A DNA stretch of 64,000 bases from Cliona cf. orientalis (Eukaryota; Porifera; Demospongiae; Clionaida; Clionaidae): the NCBI GenBank assembly GCA_963930775.1, contig OZ005697.1, forward strand, positions 8,206,292-8,270,291. Direction: 5' to 3'. Each line of letters opens with the position of its first letter. Position 1 is the stretch's first letter. The notes beneath the pieces are model-generated. The model was not told the origin of the DNA. It ran no database searches and saw nothing but the letters and a program-made list of their open reading frames with translations. A program made the position numbers and the translations under genes. Positions 1-11,600 of the stretch are shown piece by piece.

Positions 1-35
1 GTTTCAAAATGTTGGTGATAATTTTTCTCTTCCAG

Positions 36-3000
36 GATATCAGCAGCTGCAGCCTCCACCTTGGAGGAGCTAAAGACTCAGACCAGAGCTGGGCTGGAGC
101 ACTCTATCAGCCAGAGGAAGGTAGGGCGTTGATATGTAGTAACTCCGTGCATGTTATTCCTATTCTTGCAGCTTCTTGACATTGATATTGTTCTCAACTC
201 ACCACGTGTCATAGTTCCCGGGAATGGAAGAATGACCAGGTACTGACATGTGCACGATAATGTTATTGGATGTGCATGTTTATACATTACATGAGTGCAT
301 TATTATTGATTGTATCAAGTATACAATTGTTCTTGTGCATGTAGCTCTTCCTCTGTGCTCCTGGCTGATTTGGGATCACTGAGAGTCACAAGTGACATGC
401 AGTTCAATATTCCAGACGTCAGGGTGAGAATTATACTAACAAGGAATACTTCTACAAATTGGGAAGTGTTTGTTCTGTCTTATCCCTCTTTCTCTCTCTC
501 TCTCTTCTTCCCTCCTCCTCCCTCCTTCCCCAGGATGCTTCACTGGCTGATCTCCAAGAAGCCTTCTACGATCACTTCAACGTCAGTCTCACGGCTGTTC
601 AGTTGATATTGGCGGGTGCTGGTGATGATTGGCAGTCTGCAAGGAGAGAGGCTTCCTCCCCCTACCACATTCTCCACCCACTCGGCTTCGATGTCCAACT
701 CAAGAAGAGCTTATTGCCCAATGATACCAACCTACCAAGGTATGTGCAAGCATGTCTTCTTTAACGTGTGTGTTGTACTGATTGCTCGAGTATGTTTTAA
801 AAATGTGTGATGGAAGGGTTTTTCAGGAGGATGCTTTTGTGCCCTCCCTTAGCAGTAGGCTTTCCCTATCTTGAATATCTTTGAATTTGCCCCCCCCCCC
901 CTCCCCTCCCACAGCACTATAGTTTGCCCCTCTTGAGCAAAGACGCTGAGTATTAATTTTGTTCATTATTTTGGCCGATTGATTCATTGCATGTGTGTTT
1001 GTATGTAGTTTCATTGTGACTGGAAAGTTGCCAAACATTTCTCTCGATGTGTCCGACAAGAAACTCAAGCAAATTCTAATGGTACATGTAGCAATATAAT
1101 TATTAATTTTATAAATCACAATATTCCACTCTATTTTTTAACAGCTGGTCCAGAGTATCCCCCTACCTCCACCCTCGCTAGCCAACAGAGATGAAACTCC
1201 ATCTTATGTGAGTCATAATAATAAGATGCTCTACGTAGCAAACCTGGGTAGGTGGTGATAATCCTTTTTTCACATTATTATTATACATGCAGAGCTATGA
1301 GCCGGAGCCTGTGTCCATGGGTGTCAATGGGATCATAGGGTCTCTCTCAACCAGTGTACTCAATACAACTGAAGAGGGTAAGCTTTAGTTGGTTAACTAA
1401 AACTCGTAATCAATTACTATTAAGGACATGTGTACCTGTTACTCAGCCATAGTGTCCACCCATTTCGCTTGAGTGACTAATATTAGTGCCTTAGATCACC
1501 TACGGCAAACCTAGTCCCAGCCAAAAAGCAGAGCCACTTGTAGGTGCCTAGCCTAGCCTTGAGAACTAGGAGCATGACACTTTCCTTCTTGTATTTATGT
1601 ACAGCTGCGTCGATAGGTACTTCGGTTGACAGAGAAGGAGGGAGGAGGGTAGCGAACGATCTTGGAGTGGTCAAGGAGGAAGATGAAGAGGAAGAGTGGT
1701 TCACTGCTGACGAGGGTGTGTTTGATAAGCAGCTGGGTCGGTGGGTGGTCAGCCCAGCCATGCTGGAGAAAATCAAGAGAAGGAAGAAAGAGGTGGCAAA
1801 GAGCGAGGTCAAGTCGGCTACCAAGCTTAAACTCCAGTTTGACCTCGATGAGGTAATGTACATGTACATCTACGCTATTTTTAGTAACCCCATCTAAATG
1901 TATGTAGATATGTACATTAGTTATGATTGGCCAGGGATTTTTCTAAGGCAGACTAGAGCAGCACTGCACTGCTCTGCTTGTGTAACGTAGACAGGAATAT
2001 TAAATCTTTTTATCTTTGAACATAAGCACCGCTCTACTATATATGAATTTCTGATAAAGCCCCCTCCCTGATTTAGGCATGTCACTATTAAGAGATAATA
2101 CAGGACTACATTTGCTTTACTCTAAAAAAAGCTAATTCCTGGAATATCAATTTCTGTGCACTGCTACTCCATAATAATAGCAAATACATGTATCCCATTT
2201 TCAGATCTGTGTGAACTTCAGTGAACATGACAAGATGTTTAGTTCCGGCGAGTCAGGGATCCCTCGTCTCAGTTTAGTAGTGTCTTCGGTGACTGCCAAA
2301 GTCGAACAGACCACGTGGAACCTCAGGGTCACTGCCTCCATGAACTCTGTCACTATTAAGGACTATTTCAATAACAATGGCGGTGGAGGAGGGGGCGTGG
2401 TCGAAGGGGTGGAGCCTGAGTTGCTTCTTGCCGCCGTGGCTGAAGATGATCAAGACATGGGGAGATTCCTCTCTGTGGAATACGTTAAGGTATAGACATA
2501 CGTGTATACATATTATATTTGAGTTTCTTGTCACAAATTAATACTTTTGGGTGCTAGTGAGATAATTACCCCGCGCGCATGCGCAAGGGGTAAAGTAATC
2601 GGTCGTGTCGTTGTCATCGTTGTTGTCGTTGTCGTCGTGAGCACAAAAATCGCCATATCTCGAGATATATACGTCTAAGCGACTCGTAAGTACTACGAAT
2701 CAATCGAATTCGGCGAAAAACTGGCTTCAGTATTCGTCAAATCGATGGATACGGTCCATAGACGTCACAAATAGTGCTTTTTTACGTAGCCACGCCTATC
2801 GACAGTGCCTACTCAATGCATAATGCATGCCTATTGCATTGTCTGCTCATGCGCACAACTAGAGTAACATTATGACCGGTAAAGATCGTCGAAATTAATA
2901 ATGTCCTTGAAATCTATACTCCATCCGAATCCTCTGACGGAGCTGAAATCTGCAGCCCTATGGAACCAAAATGTAATGTAAAATGGCTATACTATTACAA

Positions 3001-6000
3001 CAGACTATTGGACGTATCAGTTCATATCTCCTAGTAGTCTAGATCTAATGCAGAGAGAGTGCTTTTGTCACCGGGACCTCCGGTAGCTATGACATTGAAG
3101 CATTTCCACTAATTTTCTGCAGAAGTTCATAAAAATTAATTATAGCCATGCACACAAAGCAATTCTATAGATTGCGCAATGTGCGCGCGGGGTATGTGCT
3201 CTACAGAGCTCTAGTTATGTTTGCTGCGGCTTAATTTTTCCGATATGATTCACATTATAGTCTGATACGTGATTATGACCTTCTTGTGCAAATTCATACT
3301 AGAATGAAATATGTTCTGCATGCGTTATAATATATCATCCAGCAATGAGTAAGAACTTCATCATTTTATTTCAGAATGAGCGGACGGCGCCTCACTACCA
3401 GAGCATGCTTCAGTCCACGCAGCAGAGCATCAGCATAGAGCTCTCTCTGGTTCGACTGAGGCTACAGAGGGAGTCACTCAGCCATCTCCTCGCAGTGGCA
3501 AAGTCCATCACCGCAGTGCTCAAGTAAGTTGCACTTCAACAGGTATTCTGTTTCTCAGGCCTAACCGACCCTACTTTGAAGAAAATTTGTTAGTTATGAG
3601 GTCAGAGGTCAGGTATAATACTACCAATACGGCATTCTTGTGGTTACTCTTATACCTCTGGCTAAGCACATTTTTCAATGTGACGTGCCCTGGCACCCAT
3701 GCGTGTGAGCACCTTACAGTACATATACACTGGACATGCAATAACTGCTCATAATGCAGGTCACTAAAGGACCTTCCAAAAATTTGTTATTGGGTAATAA
3801 CCCAACAATGCTTGGTTTATATACACGCACCTCTCTCACACTGCTTGTGGGTTTACAACATGCATGATATTGCAGTGCTTTCCAGGATGCGACTTGCTTT
3901 TGGGGCATACATGTAACTAAATTCATAGAGAGGGTACCCCATGGCAACACTGAAAGTGTACATGTACACTATAAGTGTTTATAATTTTTGTATTGACCAT
4001 ATATGGAAGTTTACTATTGACTGCATAAGACTTAACTATAAACGAGAGCTCTCTCCGTGTGCTACATCTACCTGTACCTGACGTATGCATGACCCTCATG
4101 GTAAGAGCGTCTAGCCAAGTGCCACAGGTGACAGCTTTGATTGTCAGTCACCCAGGGGTGTTCCCATAGACTCGGAAATCTTTTGCAGTGGCAAAAACTT
4201 ATCACCACGTACAGTATTCCGTATAAGCAAAATTCATGTAAGAGGAGGGGTGTGGGTGCAGTTTGGAAGAGGCCTAGGTGAGCTACCAAATTTGAACATA
4301 ATAGAGTTGGAGGTGTTTTAGAGGCCGACACACACCAAAATGGGCAGGATAGCTACTACACTTTCCGACCAAGGTTTGAGCATTTTCAAAATGAAACTTA
4401 ACAATGTTATAGTCCCTTATTTCATAATATGCCGACACCTATGATGATTACTAATTTTTAGTTAATGATATTTAATGGCAGGTCATTAGAAACCTTCCAA
4501 AAATTCGTATTATGGATCATGCAAACACTGTCAAGATGTTGCTAGACCACGGAGCAATTCAGGCCAACACCTGGTTAGCTTATATGCTCTCACCTCGCTC
4601 AAACTACTTGTGGGTTCGCAATTTTGTGCATTCCAGTGTGCATAGTTGTGACTCGTTTGTAGGCTATATATGGCATAATTGAATTCATAGACCAATGCCA
4701 GCAACCTTGCAAGTGTACTGTCATACACAATGTATGTGCATGTGTACACAATGGCTTTGTGTTGTGATGGTTAGAACATCTAGCCGAGTGCCACAGGAGA
4801 TAGCATCATCATCCAGGGATATTCCATAAGGGAAGGTTATGTATAGTGTATCGTATACGTAAAAATGTTACCAGTTTCGTGATCTGCTCTCATTGATGAA
4901 AATTTTATCACGCTAATGTTTGTCCTGTATTAATGATTGCATAGAGGATATGGTGACCTTTACCACATTGATAGCTAGCTATGAACTAGATCTTATTACA
5001 CCAATCTGGTATTCTTTCTCTCAATGAAAAATAATAATTCATCATAATGAGTCTACCACATTGATGAAATTTATTTTACCAAGTTTTTCTGTGCTACAAA
5101 AGTACCTGAACTTAGTGAAACTTTTATCTAGTGATAGTGATAACTTTCAAATACACTATATTACTTAACCTGTGCAGGAAACCAGCAGAATCTTCTCCCT
5201 CCACCGAAGAACCATCCGTTGTCAAAGCATCTCCATCATCGTCCGAGAGTCAGGCCAAGGGCGGTGTCGGATTGAAGCCTCCAAGGTTTGAGGGAGAGAA
5301 AGACTTATCCATCCGAGCCAACCTAGCCGGAGTGGAGGTTACACTGGCGGACAAACATGGAGAGCTTCTCACAGCCGACACCAAAGGTGGGTTAAGCTAC
5401 TGTAGTGTCCCAGGCAAGTGCCCTCTTCCCATATCAGTGCCCATGCATGTACTGGTGAGTGCAGCAGTTTCTTGTAAGCACCCACATGGGCCAAAATTTT
5501 GAGTTATGTTTAAGCACCTGTGGGCACTTACCCACGTACGACACTACGGTAATTGTATACTGAGCTTGTTAAATTATAGGAGGAGGGAGTGTGAGAGGCC
5601 CCTGTACTCTCGAGTTTATAATGAAATCGTGAATAATTTGTCTTTGTTATTGTTGTAGAGCTTGGAGCCACAGTGGATATACTGGAGGACAGGATTGATA
5701 TTAAGACAAGGTAACTGCATCGAGTGTATGCTGTTGAATATTCATGATTATTAATGTTGGTTGATGTCTCAGTATCAAGCACGTGGGACTAGTGGATAAA
5801 GAGCCTGGATGTCGTCACCCTCAGGTGAGAGAGAGAGAGAGATGAAAGATTTACGTTTGTAGCATTATATTATTTGTGCATCTGTAGGTCATTAATGAGG
5901 TGGAAAAAGAGGGAGAAGTGATCGTGGCAGAGGTACAATACTGTAGACTAATCTATTTTCTATAATTTTCTTCATATACTATCTTGCTTATGCATGTATA

Positions 6001-8607
6001 TGTAGGTGGTAGTCCATCAGAATCCCTCTAAGCTAGACCTGGATTCATCAGAGCTCAGCATTGGAGCGACTGTTCAAAGGCTTCAAGTGACGGTACTCTT
6101 CAGATTCCTCAATAGAGTCAAGGTAGGCTACCGCACCTACATACATACATATACATGTACATACAAAGTCAGTTCTCCCTCTGTCTGCAACAGGACTTCA
6201 CCACAGAGTTTCTCTCAGATTTACAACTAGATGAAGAGACTATTGAGTCGGCCAGAAAGGCGGCAGCAGAGACTGCAGCTAGGACTGTGAGTGTGATATA
6301 AAAACCTCCAGAATCTTAGGTGCTAGTTGCTCAGACTAATCGGTGGGTGTGGCATCCAATAATGTTGCATACACACCTATATACTGTGTAGAACCCCCCC
6401 CCCCTCTAATTTCTGCATACCATAATATAGCCGAAAAATTTGGTATACGGTATACCCCTATTTATCTCTTTCACGGTACCTTGATATTCCAGGCAGAGGC
6501 ATTGAAGGAGCAGAGTTCCAGTCGTGTTAAACTGAACGTGACCATCCACGCCCCTATGGTTGTTCTTCCTCTCTCTTCGACCTCCCCCACCACTCCGACC
6601 CAGAGTGCAGCCCTTGTCGCCAACCTTGGCTCTCTCACTGTCACTAATAAGTTCTATCTTGCTGCTGATGTTGTGAGAGAACGCCATGGCTCTGTGTCTA
6701 ATCCAGATGGCTTTCTCTCCCCTACGAGGCAACCAGCCATTGTAGATAAGATGACCATCACTCTCACTGAGATTCAGTTTGGAAGGTGAATCCATTATAC
6801 CGTGTTTATAGTAATAAAATACATGGTCTAATTAGCGCAAGAAAATTCGTATTTTTCATAGTGTATTTTAATGGAGCGTGTGACAACCTTTACCAGAAAA
6901 TCGTGCGAAGTTTATAAAAATTGTTTAGTTTGCGTTCTGTTGGGTAGTTTAAATTGGCCGTTTTAAATTTGGCAACCTTCAAAAACCTTACCAAAGTTTC
7001 CCTACACGTTTGTGGAGAACTGTTTAGTTCTGTATGTCCTGCATGTGTTGAAGGATGTATTTGACTTGTAGGATTGAACGACTGGCTGAGGAGGACATTA
7101 CCAGCATTGCTGATGATCACATGATCCTGAAGCCATTGAACTTCAGTGGTCATGTGACCCGCCTGCTGAGTGGGTGGTGTAAGGAGATCCCTGCCATTGA
7201 TGTGGGGGCAGATCTGGAAGCATTAGATGTAAGTGAAGGAATGTTCAATTTTCAAGGAATTACACAATGTAGAAACTTTACGAACCTTTGTTACTATATT
7301 ATAGTTCATGAGCTCATTCTAAAGGTCAAGGATGCAGAGATAAAGCATTCCATTTATACAGTTACTATTTTAATTATATGGAGGGTGGGGTACACTGATT
7401 TTCCACCCCCTACAATACTATCCCCCCCCCCCCCCCAAAAAGCCTAGCTGACTCTGTACTATATTATCCCAATGGCATTAGGTCCTCCGTCTACTTATCC
7501 TAAGGATAATGTTCTCTAATAAACTGCAAGATCTGACTAGCGCAAGAAAATTCACATTCTAGGATTTTTCATAATGTATCTTAATGGAGCTTATGACAAC
7601 CTTTACCAGAAAATCGCACGAAAGTTAAAATCGTAATTATTTTTTTAGCTTGCGCTTTATTAGCATAAACACGGTATTCATTTTACTGTTCTGTGAACTC
7701 ATTTTTAGGTTCAGTTTAGTCCGCAAGATTTCCAGGCTGTCATGAAGCTGCTGGACTCCCTGAATGATGGAAAGAGCCAACCTGAACCACCTACCAAAGA
7801 AGAAGGGACCACTCCAGAACCATCCTCCACCGAGGGTGAAGACAAGAAAGATGAAGAAAAGAAGAGTGAGGTGATTGCTGAGGTGGGAGAGGAAGGTCAA
7901 AAGGTCAGCAATATCCACGTGGCAGCCAAGGTTGGAGCTGTGAATTTGCTGCTGCACTCGAGAAATGGACATTTGGCCATAGTCAGCGTTAAAAGTAAGG
8001 AAGTCATGATCTTTCTTATTATCAAGTTTGATAGACGTGCTTTTGCTTGTGTTCAGAGCTTTGTACTGACGTGGATTTGAAGGATGATGACATCACTGTC
8101 AGAGCAGGGTATGGCATAGTCTATCAAGATGGACCCATTTTTGCCTGATGGCCTTCATCTACTTTAGCCGCAAATGAAACATCATTGGGCAAGAAAGGGT
8201 CTAGCATCTAGCGCACTCTGTACTTTGTAGTGTTATGCCTAGGGAATGTTTCCCAATCGAAAAGAATGAAGATTAAATTTCAAAATTTCTGTTCTATACA
8301 GCATTGGAGATATTGGTGTGACTGATCTTGCAGAAGAAACACGGTATCCTCAAGTGAGTTTACTGTGCATCGTTTATGAACTTGCCATGTGTATGCTGTA
8401 TACATGGGACCCCTCTATTCTGGACAGCTTCAAGTGTTCTAATTAAGGGACTCCAAAATATCCTCATTTCAGAGGTGTCCTTATAGAGGGGTTCCACTGT
8501 ACGCATGTGTATCAATATCTCTGTTTTGTAGTAATGTATTATGCTCATCTTATTATCTCGTGTAGATTGTATCAGTGGCTGAGGGTGCCAGAGCTCTGGA
8601 TGCTGTG
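36..8607 (+). CDS. VPS13: VPS13 exon island 1 (exons 1-22): repeating beta-groove rod
   Basis: Exons read: 36-120, 172-239, 345-423, 534-739, 1009-1081, 1145-1207, 1293-1377, 1605-1852, 2205-2489, 3375-3523, 5178-5386, 5659-5710, 5773-5824, 5888-5932, 6006-6122, 6194-6286, 6493-6785, 7072-7228, 7709-7994, 8057-8108, 8302-8353, 8566-8607. All junctions keep frame. Exon 2-3 (LDIDIVLNSPRVIVP then LADLGSLRV) and exon 17 (KLNVTIHAPMVVLP then VANLGSLTV) are two copies of the same module. Exon 4 reads YDHFNVSLTAVQLILAGAG, a classical VPS13 stretch. The poly-acidic loop in exon 19 (EEGTTPEPSSTEGEDKKDE) and the Ser/Glu-rich loop in exon 11 look like disordered linkers between strands. The first exon may extend left only by its splice acceptor at 31-35. 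Confidence 0.93.
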
Positions 8608-11600
8608 GTGAGTACATGTGAGGAAGTGGTAATTATTATCAATAGTGTGGGAAATACCACAGCACATTCTTGTTCGAAACCCACAACCGTTTTGTCACTA
8701 TGTATAGTATAAAGGGGCAACTGGTAGGCTGAGTAGGTTAACTTACCTGGCATAGGGGATACCGTGATCAAGCAGGCGGTTCCTCCGGGTGGAGACTTGT
8801 GCATTGCACTTGGCCAAGTTGAAGCCTGCGATCTCCCCAAACGTGGGAGGCTCGGATGCGCAATTTTTGGTAGTGGGGGACTGCGTTCGCGCATCCCCCT
8901 TACAAGTCAAAATTTTATAAAAGTGAACATGGATAGACAGACGTCTCTCCCTTGTGTGTAGTCCTGGTTGGCAATTGCTCTCCCAAGTTGGGTTGCCAAG
9001 TTTCACTACATTGTCAATAGGTATGCTTGTATTGGATCATAACTATTTATGTCTGTACCAAATGGGGACAGGACCCTAGGCATGATACTGTATAGCGGGA
9101 AATTTTTGTATGGTGCTAATTTTCGTATATTTCGTATGCTCCATCCAGTATACGAAATAAAAAACTGCGAAAATTTGAATGTGTAAAACTTTTCTTTCGT
9201 GCGTGACCTTTGCCCTATAGGCCTACCACGGACACATGCAGTCGCTAGCGCGAGCGGCGGATGCTAAATGCAAAGCTAGCTCAATGTCTATTTATCGGTT
9301 CTTTGCCAAGGCGTCGAAACGCAGTGACCTTCCTGATCCCTGTGGACATCGATTAGCCCCACTACGATCAAGGGGAAGCCAGTGATGCTAGCGTTACCGT
9401 ATAGTGCGAGCGCTAGCAGCTGCGCATGCGCACAATCTCCCTCCGCAGCAAGCATACAAAATTAAAAAATATGAAAATTTATTCTAAGGGTATTTTGGTC
9501 AATCATACGAAAAATAGCACCAACGAAAATTTCCCGCTATACGGTAATTATATTACAATGTGCATACATGTCTGATTGTCAAGAAAGATCTATGATTGTG
9601 AATCACAAAGCCAATCTTATGTGTAGCATGATATTATTTTTGTGATTATTATTACCGTAGAATCCCGCGATTACGCCCCCCCTCGCGCATAAGCCCCCCC
9701 TGCATTTTTAGCTCAAGTTCCTGCATAGGTAGTTTTGTCTCGCGTATAAGCCCCCCCTCCCTGACTGTAAAATGGAGTCCATAAGTCAATAAAAACAGTA
9801 GCTACAGCTAGCAAACTAGCTATTTGTGTCACAATATGCCTTACTTTGTCGTTTTTCTCGAGTTTTGCCCACCAAACTGCCAGAGAAAGTACAGAGATCG
9901 CGCGCCCACGTGGCATTCGGCGGTCGGTAATGGTCGTCACACGGAAATGTTAGGATCCCGCGTATAAGCCCCCTCCCCACTTTTGCCCAATCCTAGCATG
10001 CACAAAGGGGGGGGCGTAATCGCGGGATTCTACGGTACTTTCCTGTAGTCAATAAGGTTGTAACATTCCTTTGCGTAACCCACAGCTACTCAGAAGTATG
10101 GTTTGGGATATAAGATGGTCAGGGTGGGTGAGTAGGTTAACTTACCTGGCATAGAGGATACCGTGATCAAGCAGGCGGTTCCTCCGGGTGGAGACTTGTG
10201 CATTGCACTTGGCCAAGTTGAAGCCTGTGATCTCCCCAAACGTGGGAGGCTCGGATGCGCAATTTTTGGTAGTGGGGGACTGCGTTCGCGCGTCCCCCTT
10301 ACTTTAATACTAAAGCAACACTCAACTACACAATAATGCTGGTTGTTACCGTAAGTTTTCTATGACTATTATTCATTGGAGTGATTATGTAGATAGCTGT
10401 CTTAAATTACAGGGAAAATTTTCTGGTATGACGTAAAATATGAATCATAGTTTGTGTAGCAGTGTAAATTGAAGATTCCAGTGCTGTGAAGCACTCAGTG
10501 CTGTTATTTCTGTGGTTTATGTACCTACTTCACTGATTGTTACGTCAATGTAACCTCATCTTACCAAAATGCTGTAGCTAGGTCATATCTAATAATTTTA
10601 TTATTAAATTTTATGATTTGTTAGTATAGTGTGTTGTTTACGTCGAGAGCAGTGTACACAAAGGTGCATGCACTCATAAATTCGGCTCCTACTGTTTGTT
10701 TGCACTTAAATATTAATTTTTACTCTCCTGCGTAACAAGGCACATAAATAGCTGGAGCTGCACGTTTTAGAAGTAGCTATGATCTGAGAAGAAAAAGTGA
10801 CGCAACAAAGATGTACCCCACTGCGCAGAGTACGTTTTGGCTTTCTCTTCTTTTGACCATCCTTGTGCATACCAGTAAACAGCAACAGCCAGCTTGCTTG
10901 AATGTTCAGCAGCAGCTACAAGAGTTGACCAAAGCTGTGCAAGCTATATGTAGCTCAGCAAATGCAACATCTGTGACAGTGAATGAGCAAGAGCAGCAGT
11001 GTGAGTGTGGCCGTATTGTGAATTGGACCTCTGTATCAATGACTGAGATCGGACGTTCTAACCTGCAATATACTGGTACACTAGCATATGATATCCCAAG
11101 TATAATACCAAGCAGTGCAAAAGAGATTCTGGTCCTTGTCAGTCTTCGTGTTGGACAAAGTTTCCCTACTAATCATGTACAGTTCATCAAGATTTATACC
11201 GAGGAGAACAGTCAACAGTATGAACAATACATTAGTATCATATCCTATCCTCACGGTGCAGTGAATACCAATTCGGATAATATGTGGTTTCCAATGACTT
11301 CTGGTCGACAGATATTTGTGACGTTATCCACTAGCCACACCGGAGACTTGATACTTATTCTCCATGCCATTGGATATCGCTGATCAAACATCTTTAGGCC
11401 ACAGAACAAGAACTGTTGATTTAGATCTAGTTCATAACTATATAGCTACAGATGAGTGTATTTACTGTGTATTATATCTGTACCACAATCATGATATCTC
11501 TAGAGAATGTTAAGCATTTCCAGTGAAGTACTTTCACCAGAGGTATTTCATACACGCTAAAAAGCAGGAGACTATAGTGAGGAAGTGGCTAGTTTATATC

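Noticed and set aside
8553-9006. Overlapping ORFs on both strands across 8553-9006
   Set aside because: They cover the U1 snRNA gene and its flanks; the RNA structure explains the conservation and no protein motif is seen.
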